A program made the position numbers and the translations under genes. This document shows, piece by piece, positions 8,747 to 17,423 of a stretch of DNA of 64,000 nucleotides; the first letter of the stretch is position 1; each line of letters starts with the position of its first letter. The notes under the pieces are model-generated. The model had not been told where the DNA came from and did no database searches. It worked only from the letters and a program-made list of their open reading frames with translations. Source of the stretch: Streptomyces aurantiacus (GTDB lineage: Bacteria; Actinomycetota; Actinomycetes; Streptomycetales; Streptomycetaceae); NCBI RefSeq assembly GCF_027107535.1, contig NZ_CP114283.1, positions 3,410,001-3,474,000 on the forward strand. Reading direction: 5' to 3'.

Positions 8747-10537
8747 TCAGCCGTGCCAGGACCGCCACAGTGCCGCGTACGCGCCGTCCGCGGCGACCAG
8801 CTGGTCGTGGCTGCCGAGTTCGCTGATGCGGCCGTTCTCGACGACGGCGATGACGTCCGCGTCGTGGGCGGTGTGCAGCCGGTGTGCGATGGCGACCACG
8901 GTGCGGCCGTCGAGGACCCGGGCCAGGGAGCGCTCCAGGTTCCGGGCCGCCCGCGGGTCCAGGAGCGAGGTGGCCTCGTCCAGGACCAGCGTGTGCGGGT
9001 CGGCGAGCACCAGGCGCGCCAGCGCGATCTGCTGGGCCTGGGCCGGAGTGAGAGCGACCCCGCCCGAGCCGACCTCGGTGTCGAGGCCGTCGTCCAGCGC
9101 GCGGGCCCAGCCGTCGGCGTCGACGGCGCCGAGGGCGGCCCACAGCTCGGCGTCGTCGGCACCCGTACGGGCGAGGAGCAGGTTGTCGCGCAGGGCGCCC
9201 ACGAACACGTGGTGTTCCTGGTTGACCAGCGCCACATGGGAGCGAACCTGTTCGGCGGACATGCGGGAGAGTTCCGCGCCGCCCAGCGTGACCTGGCCGG
9301 AGCGGGGTGCGTAGATCCCGGCGAGCAGTCTGCCCAGTGTCGACTTGCCGGCGCCGGACGGGCCGACCAGGGCCAGCCGGGTGCCGGGCGCGACCTCCAG
9401 GGAGACCTTGCGCAGGACGTCGACGCCCGCCCGGTAGCCGAAGTGCACCTGCTTGGCATGCACGTCGCGTCCGTCGGGGGCCAGTGTCCCGTCCCCCGCG
9501 TCCGACTCGATGTCACGGACGCCCACCAGCCGGGCCAGCGAGACATGGGCCACCTGAAGCTCGTCGTACCAGCGCAGGATCAGGCCCACCGGGTCGACGA
9601 GCATCTGCGCGATGAGGGCGCCCGTCGTCAGTTGCCCCACCCCGATCCAGCCCTGAAGGACGAAGTATCCGCCGATCATGAGGACCGAGCCGAGGACAGT
9701 GACATGCGTGGCGTTGATGACAGGGAAGAGCACCGACCGCAGCCACAGGGTGTACCGCTCCCATGCGGTCCACTCCCTGACCCGCTGGTCGGAGAGGCCG
9801 ATGCGGCGCGCTCCGAGGCGGTGCGCCTCCACGGTGCGCCCGGCGTCCACGGTCTCGGCGAGCACGGCGGCGACGGCCGCGTAGCCGGCGGCCTCGGAGC
9901 GGTAGGCGGACGGTGCGCGTTTGAAGTACCAGCGGCAGCCGACCACCAGCAGCGGTACGGCGACCAGCACCGCGGGCGCGAGCGGCGGCGCGGTGACCGC
10001 GAGCCCGCCGAGCAGCAGCGCCACCCACACCACACCGATGGCCAGCTGCGGCACGGCCTCGCGCATGGCGTTGGCCAGCCGGTCGATGTCCGTGGTGATC
10101 CGGGACAGCAGGTCGCCGGTACCGGCCCGTTCCAGGACGCCCGGCGGCAGCCCCACGGCGCGCACGAGGAAGTCCTCGCGCAGGTCGGCGAGCATTCGCT
10201 CACCGAGCATGGCCCCGCGCAGCCGCACCTGGCGCACGAAGAGGGTCTGGACGACCAGAGCGAGGGCGAACAGCGCGGCGGTGCGCTCCATGTGGAACTC
10301 GCGTGCGGCCGCCGCGCCGTCGGAGACGTGCTGGACCAGGGAGCCCAGCAGATAGGGGCCCACCATCGAGGAGACGACGGCGACCGTGTTGACGGCGATG
10401 AGTACCAGGAAGGCCCGGCGGTGCCGTTGGAACAGTTCGGCCACGTAGGCGCGTACGGTCGCGGGGGCGCCGACGGGCAGGGTCTCTGCGGTCGTCGGGG
10501 CCGCCGGGTCGTAGGCCGGTGGCGCCACGCCGATCAT
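8747..10537 (-). CDS. ABC exporter half-transporter, second subunit (intact Walker A, degenerate signature)
   Basis: 596 residues with a six-helix exporter membrane domain (about 45-330) and a C-terminal nucleotide-binding domain. Walker A GPSGAGKST is intact near residue 391, as are the Q-loop (VNQEHHVF), Walker B VLDEATS near 513 and the switch histidine in AIAHRLH near 550. The ABC signature, normally LSGGQ, reads LTPAQAQQ near 495. The start ATG overlaps the stop of the upstream half-transporter in ATGA, and GAGGAG precedes it, so the pair is translationally coupled and probably heterodimeric. The defects complement those of the partner. Substrate unknown; multidrug or siderophore-type exporters are the nearest types. 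Confidence 0.9.
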   Translation of the reverse strand: MIGVAPPAYDPAAPTTAETLPVGAPATVRAYVAELFQRHRRAFLVLIAVNTVAVVSSMVGPYLLGSLVQHVSDGAAAAREFHMERTAALFALALVVQTLFVRQVRLRGAMLGERMLADLREDFLVRAVGLPPGVLERAGTGDLLSRITTDIDRLANAMREAVPQLAIGVVWVALLLGGLAVTAPPLAPAVLVAVPLLVVGCRWYFKRAPSAYRSEAAGYAAVAAVLAETVDAGRTVEAHRLGARRIGLSDQRVREWTAWERYTLWLRSVLFPVINATHVTVLGSVLMIGGYFVLQGWIGVGQLTTGALIAQMLVDPVGLILRWYDELQVAHVSLARLVGVRDIESDAGDGTLAPDGRDVHAKQVHFGYRAGVDVLRKVSLEVAPGTRLALVGPSGAGKSTLGRLLAGIYAPRSGQVTLGGAELSRMSAEQVRSHVALVNQEHHVFVGALRDNLLLARTGADDAELWAALGAVDADGWARALDDGLDTEVGSGGVALTPAQAQQIALARLVLADPHTLVLDEATSLLDPRAARNLERSLARVLDGRTVVAIAHRLHTAHDADVIAVVENGRISELGSHDQLVAADGAYAALWRSWHG

Positions 10538-12333
10538 GCTGTCTCCTCGATTTCTTCCAGCTCCTGCAGGCGGCCCAGCTCGTGCGCGGCGGTTTCGTCG
10601 TCGGTCTCACGGGTCACCACCGCGCGGTATCGCGGCTCGCTGTGCAGCAGTTCGCGGTGCATGCCGACTGCCGCCACCTCGCCCTCGTGGACGAGTACGA
10701 CCCGGTCCGCGTGGTCGAGGAGCAGTGGCGACGAGGTGAACACCACCGTCGTGCGTCCCTGGCGCAGCGACCGGATCCCGTCGGCGATCCGCGCCTCGGT
10801 GTGCGAGTCGACCGCGGACGTCGGTTCGTCCAGGACCAGCACGCCCGGCGCCGTGATCAGCGACCGTGCCAGCGCGAGACGCTGGCGCTGGCCGCCCGAC
10901 AGGGAACGGCCGCGTTCGGTGATCCGTGCGTCCATCGGGTCGTCGGCATCCAGCGCTCCCTGGGCGAGCGCGTCCAGGACGTCACCGCACTGTGCGGCGG
11001 ACAGTGCCTCCTCGGGGCTGACGTCTCCCGAGGCGGGCACGTCGAGCAGCTCGCGCAGCGTTCCCGAGAGCAGGACCGGATCCTTGTCCTGGACGAGGAC
11101 GGCACTGCGGGCGGAATCCAGGGGCAGTTCGTCCAGCGGCACACCTCCGACCAGCGCCGACGGCAGGGGCGAGGAGACCGCGGTATGACCGCCGAGTCGC
11201 TCTGCCAGTTCACCGGCGGCGTCCGGGTCACCGCACACCACGGCGGTGAGCCGTCCGGCGGGCGCGAGCAGACCGGTAGCCGGGTCGTACAGGTCCCCGG
11301 TCGGTACGACGGCCTCGCGCGAGCCCTCACCGTCCGTGGCCCGCTCCAGCGACAGCACCCGTGCCGCGCGCTGGGCGGACGGCCGGGAGAAGGAGTACGC
11401 CATCGCGATCTCCTCGAAGTGCCGCAGCGGATAGCTGAGGATCATGACCGCGCTGTACACGGTGACCATCTCGCCGACGGTGATCCGGCCCTCGCGGGCC
11501 AGGTTCACGCCGTGCCAGACGACCGCGATCAGCAGGATCCCGGGCAGCAGGACCTGGATCGCGGAGATCAGCGACCACATCCGGGCGCTGCGCACGGCAG
11601 CGTGCCGGACCTCCTGCGAGGCACGGCGGTAGCGGTCGAGGAACAGTTCCTCACCGCCGATGCCGCGCAGCACGCGCAGGCCCGCGACGGTGTCGGAGGC
11701 CAGTTCGGTGGCGTGCCCGGCCTTCTCCCGCTGGAAGTCGGCGCGGCGGGTGGCCCGGGGCAGCAGCGGCAGTACCGACAGCGCCAGGACGGGCACGCCC
11801 ACGGCGACGACGACGCCGAGCGCCGGCTGGTAGACGACGAGGGCGACACAGACCAGCACGATGGTCACCGCGGCCGCGGTGAACCGCGACACGGCTTCCA
11901 CGAACCAGCCGATCTTCTCGACGTCGCCGGTCGAGACCGCGACGATCTCACCGGCCGCGACCCGTCGGGTCAGCGCGGACCCGAGCAGGGCGGTTCTGCG
12001 GGCCAGCAGTTGCTGGACGCGCGCGGCCGCGGTGATCCAGTTCGTGATCGCGGCCCGGTGCAGCATGGTGTCGCCCAGCGCGATACCGAGGCCGCTCAGC
12101 GCGATCAGTCCGCCCGCGAGACCGAGGCGCGCCCCGGAGCGGTCCGCGACGGCCTGGACGGCGAAGCCGACGCAGAAGGGCAGAGCGGAGACGGACACGA
12201 AGTGCAGCAGCCCCCAGACCAGGGCCTTCACCTGCCCACCGAGCTGATTCCGGCCGAGCCACACCAGGAACCGGGGCCCCGAGCGGGCGTCCGGCACACC
12301 CGGGTCGGGATACGGAAGGTCTTGAATCTGCAT
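10534..12333 (-). CDS. ABC exporter half-transporter, first subunit (degenerate Walker A)
   Basis: 599 residues with an N-terminal exporter membrane domain (about 30-320) and an NBD. The position of Walker A (near 365) reads GDPDAAGEL, without the P-loop lysine and Ser/Thr, and the switch-histidine position reads FTSSPLLL (near 530). By contrast the signature LSGGQRQRLALAR (near 477) and Walker B VLVLDEPTS (near 495) are canonical. In a heterodimer this signature would face the intact Walker A of the second subunit, giving one competent and one dead ATP site. First gene of the two-gene operon. Divergent from the L,D-transpeptidase gene, with 180 bases between starts. Confidence 0.9.
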   Translation of the reverse strand: MQIQDLPYPDPGVPDARSGPRFLVWLGRNQLGGQVKALVWGLLHFVSVSALPFCVGFAVQAVADRSGARLGLAGGLIALSGLGIALGDTMLHRAAITNWITAAARVQQLLARRTALLGSALTRRVAAGEIVAVSTGDVEKIGWFVEAVSRFTAAAVTIVLVCVALVVYQPALGVVVAVGVPVLALSVLPLLPRATRRADFQREKAGHATELASDTVAGLRVLRGIGGEELFLDRYRRASQEVRHAAVRSARMWSLISAIQVLLPGILLIAVVWHGVNLAREGRITVGEMVTVYSAVMILSYPLRHFEEIAMAYSFSRPSAQRAARVLSLERATDGEGSREAVVPTGDLYDPATGLLAPAGRLTAVVCGDPDAAGELAERLGGHTAVSSPLPSALVGGVPLDELPLDSARSAVLVQDKDPVLLSGTLRELLDVPASGDVSPEEALSAAQCGDVLDALAQGALDADDPMDARITERGRSLSGGQRQRLALARSLITAPGVLVLDEPTSAVDSHTEARIADGIRSLRQGRTTVVFTSSPLLLDHADRVVLVHEGEVAAVGMHRELLHSEPRYRAVVTRETDDETAAHELGRLQELEEIEETA

Positions 12334-12513
12334 GACGTCCCAGGAGACTCGGAGAATGGGGTGGGCGGAGGCAACAAACCGTGCAAGGTTCGCGTCGCAG
12401 CGTGTCCGCAGGCAAACGGTTTTCCTCCGCAGGGCAAAGATTCGGCCCGGAGCGCCCGGTTATGGCCGGGAAGCCGAGGGGCCGGGCGCAATCGTCCGGA
12501 TCGTGGTGCGACG

Positions 12514-13260
12514 ATGGACCGCATGCGAATAGGCGGTGCGATGCGCACGACGGCCGCGGCCGCGGTTTCCGGTGTCCTTCTGGTGTCCCTGGCGGGCTGT
12601 GGCGGTTCGGACGGCGGGAGCGGGAGTCACGGGCAGGCCGGCGACGAGTCCCGCCCCGAGCGGGCGCGCACCGTCGACCTCAAGCGCATCCCCGATGTCG
12701 GGGACAGGCTGCAGAAACAGATCCCCGCCAACTCCCGCCAGGTCGTGGCGGTCTACGGACAGGGCAAGGACTCGGCGGACTCCACGATCGTCCTCTACAC
12801 CAAGTCCGGCTCCACCTGGGACAAGACCCGCAGCTGGGAAGGGCACAACGGCAAGAAGGGCTGGACGGCCGATCACCGGGAGAACGACAAGCGCAGCCCT
12901 GTGGGCGTGTTCACGCTCAGCGACGCGGGGGGCGTCCTCGCCGACCCGGGCGCCAAGCTCCCGTACACGCGGTCCGCGGGCTTCCAGGCCCCGCACTACT
13001 GGGCGAAGTCGCACTGGAACGACTTCGACTACGTCATCGCCATCGACTACAACCGCGTCAAGGGCACCTCGCCGAACGACCCGACACGCCCGCAGGGCCA
13101 GTCCAAGGGCGGCAGCATCTGGCTGCACATGGACCACGGGAGTGGTACGTCGGCCTGCGTGAGCCTGTCCAAGTCGGGCATGGAGTACCTGTTGCGCACC
13201 CTCGATCCGGACAGCAACCCGGTCGTGGTGATGGGCGACAAGGCGGATCTCAAGGCCTGA
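12514..13260 (+). CDS. L,D-transpeptidase (YkuD) family lipoprotein
   Basis: 248 residues. An N-terminal lipoprotein signal ends in a lipobox LAGC, followed by a Gly/Ser linker. The C-terminal half is a YkuD catalytic domain with VGVFTLSDAGG, YAVIAID-like strands and the active-site region HMDHGSGTSACVSLS (His near 205, catalytic Cys near 215), a variant of the usual HGx(S)xGCVR/H motif. Such enzymes make 3-3 peptidoglycan cross-links or attach proteins to peptidoglycan outside the membrane. ATG 12514, 12523 and 12541 are all possible starts; no clear Shine-Dalgarno distinguishes them. An inverted repeat GCGCCCGG (12452-12459) with CCGGGCGC (12482-12489) lies just upstream. Confidence 0.85.
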   Translation: MDRMRIGGAMRTTAAAAVSGVLLVSLAGCGGSDGGSGSHGQAGDESRPERARTVDLKRIPDVGDRLQKQIPANSRQVVAVYGQGKDSADSTIVLYTKSGSTWDKTRSWEGHNGKKGWTADHRENDKRSPVGVFTLSDAGGVLADPGAKLPYTRSAGFQAPHYWAKSHWNDFDYVIAIDYNRVKGTSPNDPTRPQGQSKGGSIWLHMDHGSGTSACVSLSKSGMEYLLRTLDPDSNPVVVMGDKADLKA

Positions 13261-13348
13261 CATTCGTCGGTCCGGAACCGAGACGTTCGCCGTGCGGGAT
13301 CCCGAGGGCTCATTGCGGCGCGGCCCAACTCCCCGTAGAACTCCGCCC

Positions 13349-15061
13349 ATGAGAAGACGGATCATCATGTCCATGCTCGCCGGAGCGACCCTCGTGGCGA
13401 GCACCCTCCTCGGAACGGCACCAGCCCAGGCCGCCGCACCGCCCGGCCGGTCCGCAAGCACCTCCGGGCAGGCCGTCCGCCCCGCTGTGCAGGGCGTCCA
13501 GAGCCTCGAAGGCACCCGAGGCGCCCGCGCCGTCGACCCGCCGGCCGAGTTCGGGACCGACTGGCACGATCCCCTGACCGCCGCCCCGCCCGTCTCGAAG
13601 CCCGACGGCAGGTCCTGCCGAGTGACCGTGGCCGAGGCGCAGTTTCGCGACTTCACGCCCTACAAGGGCACGTACGCGCCCCCGCGCGGCTGCGGCGACC
13701 GCTGGAGCAAGGTCGTTCTGCGCCTCGAAGGCAAGGTCCAGGGACGGCAGTTCGACCGGCTGGGCTATCTGCACATCGGCGGGGTCGAGGTCTTGAGGAC
13801 ATCCACCCCGCAACCCTCGCCCGACGGCATCGCCTGGTCGGTGGAGAAGGACGTCACGCGCTACAGCGCCACGTTCCGCGAGGGTCACGACGTCGAGATG
13901 CTCATCGGCAACGTCGTCGACGACACGTACACGGGAATCATCGACGTCAAGGTCGCCCTGACGTTCTACGCCGCCGACGGGTCGACCGCGCCCAAGAACA
14001 GGCCGGGCAGCACACCGGACCGCGTCCTCACCCTCCGGGACGGCGCCCTCACCACGCCCCGCAACAGTGAACGCATCGTCGCCGAGGTGTACGCCACCGG
14101 GTCCGGCGGCGGCTGCGAGGAGTACTGGTACCTCACGGTGCCCGACGCCGCGCCCTACTCCTGCAAGGCCGAGGACGGCCCTTACCGCGAGGTGCAGATC
14201 AGGGTCGACGGCCGACTCGCCGGTATCGCCGCCCCGTTCCCGACGGTGTGGACCGGAGGATGGTCCAACCCCTTCCTCTGGTACGTGATTCCGGGACCGC
14301 GCGCCTTCGACATCAAGCCCGTGGAGTACGACCTGACTCCGTTCGCGGGACTGCTCAACGACGGCCGCCCTCACCGGATCGACGTCTCCGTGGTGGGCGT
14401 ACCCGAGGGGCAGAGCGGATGGAGCGTCCCCGTGAACGTGCTCGTCTGGCAGGACGCGAAGAGCAGGCACGTCACCGGTGGGCTCACCGCGCACCGGGCT
14501 GGTGACCTCGCCAATTCCTCGACGTACACGCCGGGTTCGGAACACCGCCTCGACACCGGGGCCGGGCACCGGCTGACCGTGTCCGGGTATGTCGACACCT
14601 CGCACGGCCGGGTCGCGACCACGGTCGACCGCGAGCTGGCCAACACCTCCGTGCACCGGTGGACCGACGGCGAAAGCACGGACGCGCTCAAGGGGACCTG
14701 GACCGACGACGAGACGGTCACCGTGGACGGACCCGGGCCCGCCGTGATGACCCGCACGCATCGCACGTACACCATGGACGGCACCACGACGCTCGGCGCC
14801 GGCGACCGGCTGCGGACCGTCCTGTCCCTGGGGGACCGGGCGTCCGTCGTGGAGACACGCGGTGGCCGGCGCACCGCGTGGTCCCGGCTCGACGACAGTT
14901 ACGCGGGTGACGCGACCTACACCGCGAACGTGCCGCGCGACCAGCGGCATGCCGTCGGCACGACGAGTGAGCGCTACCGGCTGTACGGCTCGGGCGGCTG
15001 CCACGACCGTCGCCTGGCGACCGAACAGGGCGTCCTCACCGAGGTCCGCGACGGCTGTTGA
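13349..15061 (+). CDS. Secreted peptide-N4-asparagine amidase A (PNGase A)-like protein
   Basis: 570 residues. The signal peptide is MRRRIIMSMLAG followed by a hydrophobic core and an AQA cleavage site. The body matches the PNGase A family first known from plants: RVTVAEAQFRDFTPYKGTY, then DRLGYLHIGGVEVLRTSTPQ and GIAWSVEKDVTRYSA near residues 135-180, and later GGCEEYWYLTVPD. Plant PNGase A removes N-glycans from glycopeptides. In a soil bacterium this would release glycans from plant or fungal glycoproteins, but that is inference. It is exported and has no clear wall anchor. Upstream neighbour is the L,D-transpeptidase, 88 bases away; the start is the first ATG before the signal peptide. 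Confidence 0.85.
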   Translation: MRRRIIMSMLAGATLVASTLLGTAPAQAAAPPGRSASTSGQAVRPAVQGVQSLEGTRGARAVDPPAEFGTDWHDPLTAAPPVSKPDGRSCRVTVAEAQFRDFTPYKGTYAPPRGCGDRWSKVVLRLEGKVQGRQFDRLGYLHIGGVEVLRTSTPQPSPDGIAWSVEKDVTRYSATFREGHDVEMLIGNVVDDTYTGIIDVKVALTFYAADGSTAPKNRPGSTPDRVLTLRDGALTTPRNSERIVAEVYATGSGGGCEEYWYLTVPDAAPYSCKAEDGPYREVQIRVDGRLAGIAAPFPTVWTGGWSNPFLWYVIPGPRAFDIKPVEYDLTPFAGLLNDGRPHRIDVSVVGVPEGQSGWSVPVNVLVWQDAKSRHVTGGLTAHRAGDLANSSTYTPGSEHRLDTGAGHRLTVSGYVDTSHGRVATTVDRELANTSVHRWTDGESTDALKGTWTDDETVTVDGPGPAVMTRTHRTYTMDGTTTLGAGDRLRTVLSLGDRASVVETRGGRRTAWSRLDDSYAGDATYTANVPRDQRHAVGTTSERYRLYGSGGCHDRRLATEQGVLTEVRDGC

Positions 15062-15204
15062 CCGGCGCTCGTGTGCGGCGTGCCACATCGCGCCATGATT
15101 TACACGCCTGTCACACGGCGGTTTCCGGCGGTAGCAAACTCCCCCGATAGTGATCACCGCGGAAGCAACTTTCCGCATACCAGAAGTCTTTCGGAGGAGT
15201 GCCC

Positions 15205-16662
15205 GTGCCGCCGCCCGTACCGTCCCTGCCGCGACGCGCCGTACACATGCTGCGCACCTCACTGTTCGCGCAGGTCGCCTGCGCGCTCGTGCTCGGAATC
15301 GTCGTCGGAAGGTTGTGGCCGGACACGGCCACGACCTTCCAGCCGCTCGGCGACGGTTTCGTGCGCCTCATCAAGACCGTGATCGCGCCGCTCGTGTTCT
15401 GCGTGGTCGTCGTCGGCATCGCCAAGGCCGGCAACCTGAAGGCGTTCGGGCGGATCGGGTTCAAGGCGCTGATCTGGTTCGAGGTCGCCTCCACGGCCGC
15501 GTTGGTCATCGGTCTGGTCGCGGCCAACGTCTTCAGCCCCGGGTCCGGCATGAACGTCGACCCCTCGAAGCTCGACGCCTCGGCGGTCGAGGGCAAGACC
15601 GCCGGCGGTTCACTGCCCTCGACCGGCGAGTTCGTCCTGGAGGCGCTGCCGCAGAGCGCGGTCGGCGCCTTCGCCGAGAACTCCCTGCTGCAGGTACTCG
15701 TGCTGGCGTGCCTCGTGGGCGCCGCACTGCTGCACCTCGGCCACACCAAGGTGCCCGCGATCCTGCCCGCCCTCGAACAGGCGCAGGAAGTGATCTTCGC
15801 GATCGTCGGCTTCGTCATGAAGCTCGCGCCGCTCGCGGTGTTCGGCGCGATGGTGCACTTGGTCGGCGAGTACGGCCTCGGAGTCATCGAGACGTACGGC
15901 AAACTCATCGCCCTCTGCTACGCGGTCGCGGCGTTCTTCCTGGTGCTGCTCGGGGTCGCCCTGAAACTGGTCACCGGGCTGAGCCTGTGGAAGTTCGTCC
16001 GCTACACCCGTGAGGAACTGCTGCTCGCGCTGGGCACCGCGTCCAGCGAGACGGTCATGCCCCGCATGATGCAGAAACTGCGTCAGGCCGGAGCCCGTGA
16101 CGACGCCGTGGGCCTGGTGCTGCCGACCGGGTACTCCTTCAACCTCGACGGCGCCTCGATCTACCTCTCCGTCGGCACCCTGTTCATCGCGCAGGCCGTG
16201 GGCGTGGACCTGAGCATCGGCCAGCAGATCACCGTGATTCTCGTGCTCATGCTGACCAGCAAGGGCATGGCGGGTGTGCCGGGTTCGGCGTTCCTCGCGC
16301 TCTCGGCGACCGCGTCCGCCCTCGGGGTCATTCCCGCCGGTGCCGTCGCGCTGCTCCTCGGCGTGGACCGCATCATGGACTCGATGCGTGTCGTCACCAA
16401 CCTGCTCGGCAACTGCGTCGCCGTCTTCGCGGTCTCCCGCTGGGAGGGCGCCCTCGACACGGAACGGGCGCGGAAGATGCTCGACGGCGAGATCGCGTTC
16501 GTGGAGGAGGACACCGAGAGCGCGCCGGCAGCGGGAGCGGCGCCTGACGCGGATGCGCCCGCGCAAACGCACCGGGCCGAACGGACCGAGCGGATCGCAG
16601 AGGTCACGGCGTCGGCCGGCCAGGCGCCGATGGTCAAGGAGACCGCCGACGAGGCTGGTTGA
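15205..16662 (+). CDS. Dicarboxylate/amino acid:cation symporter (DctA/GltP family)
   Basis: 485 residues. SLFAQVACALVLGIVVGRLWP, FVRLIKTVIAPLVFCVVVVGI, GTASSETVMPRMMQKL and SFNLDGASIYLSVGTLFIAQA are signatures of the dicarboxylate/glutamate symporter family, including the substrate-binding helical hairpins and the NLDG motif in TM7. It takes up C4-dicarboxylates or acidic amino acids with H+ or Na+. The C-terminal 70 residues are a low-complexity, Ala/Glu-rich cytoplasmic tail. Two GTGs compete: 15199 is one base after GGAGG, while 15205 is 7 bases after it and is chosen. A possible promoter TTTCCG-N18-GATAGT lies at 15122-15151. Confidence 0.92.
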   Translation: MPPPVPSLPRRAVHMLRTSLFAQVACALVLGIVVGRLWPDTATTFQPLGDGFVRLIKTVIAPLVFCVVVVGIAKAGNLKAFGRIGFKALIWFEVASTAALVIGLVAANVFSPGSGMNVDPSKLDASAVEGKTAGGSLPSTGEFVLEALPQSAVGAFAENSLLQVLVLACLVGAALLHLGHTKVPAILPALEQAQEVIFAIVGFVMKLAPLAVFGAMVHLVGEYGLGVIETYGKLIALCYAVAAFFLVLLGVALKLVTGLSLWKFVRYTREELLLALGTASSETVMPRMMQKLRQAGARDDAVGLVLPTGYSFNLDGASIYLSVGTLFIAQAVGVDLSIGQQITVILVLMLTSKGMAGVPGSAFLALSATASALGVIPAGAVALLLGVDRIMDSMRVVTNLLGNCVAVFAVSRWEGALDTERARKMLDGEIAFVEEDTESAPAAGAAPDADAPAQTHRAERTERIAEVTASAGQAPMVKETADEAG

Positions 16663-16667
16663 GAGCC

Positions 16668-16700
16668 GGGGCCCGACGCGCCCGCTCGGCGTCGGGCCCC
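16668..16700. terminator. Strong bidirectional hairpin after the symporter gene
   Basis: A perfect 12-bp stem GGGGCCCGACGC / GCGTCGGGCCCC with a 9-base loop begins five bases after the symporter stop. It faces the convergent MarR gene. Confidence 0.8.
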
Positions 16701-16779
16701 GTGCACTCGCTCCGCTTGGGCGTACGCTGCCGCCGAGGCCCGCCGCCCCCTTGCCCCGAGCCTGGTCGCACGGCACCGG

Positions 16780-17328
16780 TCAGCAGTCGAGCTTCGGCTC
16801 CTGCGCCGTGTCCGACCCGCCGACGGCCGTACCCGTACCGTTCGCCGCTGAGCCCGTCCCGTCGGGGACCGTGCCTGGCGCACCCGTCGCCGCGCCCATT
16901 CCGTCGACCAGTGTGTCCAGCAGGCCGCCGAGCACCGTCCGCTGCTCGTCCGTGAGAGGCGCCAGGATGTCCTCCGCGGCCGCCCGGCGCGCACCGCGCA
17001 GTTCCCGCAGGGCCAGTCGTCCGGCGTCCGTCAGCTCGATGCGGATGACCCGCCGGTTGGTGGGGTCGGGAACGCGGCGTACCTTGCCGCTCGCCTCCAG
17101 ACCGTCGACCAGCGTGGTCACGGCCCGGGGCACCACCTCCAGCCGCGCGGCCAGGTCGGTCATGCGCGGCGGCGACCCGTAGTGGGCAAGGGTGCGCAGC
17201 AGCCGGGACTGTGCCGGAGTGATGCCGATGCCGCGCTTCTCCAGATGACGCTTCTGGATGCGGTGCACGCGGCGGGTCAACCGCAGCAGCTGCTCGGCGA
17301 GCAGTCCGTCGGCGTCGGGGGTGTTCAT
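16780..17328 (-). CDS. MarR family transcriptional regulator
   Basis: 182 residues. The winged-helix core spans about residues 30-130: GITPAQSRLLRTLAHYG, MTDLAARLEVVPRAVTTLVDGLEASGKV (recognition helix) and RRVPDPTNRRVIRIELTDAG (wing). A 45-residue Gly/Ala/Thr-rich tail follows the dimerisation helix. It is divergent from an ABC exporter gene and 95 bases separate the two starts; an inverted repeat with a third half-site lies there. The simplest reading is a local repressor of the exporter and of itself, released by a drug-like ligand. Ligand unknown. Confidence 0.92.
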   Translation of the reverse strand: MNTPDADGLLAEQLLRLTRRVHRIQKRHLEKRGIGITPAQSRLLRTLAHYGSPPRMTDLAARLEVVPRAVTTLVDGLEASGKVRRVPDPTNRRVIRIELTDAGRLALRELRGARRAAAEDILAPLTDEQRTVLGGLLDTLVDGMGAATGAPGTVPDGTGSAANGTGTAVGGSDTAQEPKLDC

Positions 17329-17334
17329 GCCGGG

Positions 17335-17378
17335 AACAATATCAGGACCTCGTTCATTGTGAGTATAGGTAACAATGA
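17335..17378. promoter_or_regulatory. Probable MarR operator in the marR/ABC exporter intergenic region
   Basis: TCATTGT (17354-17360) and ACAATGA (17372-17378) form a perfect inverted repeat with an 11-base spacer containing TATAGGT. A third half-site, AACAAT at 17335-17340, lies upstream. The elements sit in the only AT-rich patch between the divergent genes. Confidence 0.65.
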
Positions 17379-17423
17379 GCTATGGTCTGTCAGTCCTCGT
17401 TCTCGCACACCCCGTAGGAGCCC

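Noticed and set aside
3320..11188. 2622-codon open frame on the + strand
   Set aside because: It runs antisense to the tesB, helicase and ABC exporter genes. Its Ala/Arg/Gly-rich composition and lack of domains fit a GC-bias shadow.
13310..15262. 650-codon open frame on the minus strand
   Set aside because: Antisense to the PNGase A-like gene; no recognisable protein features.
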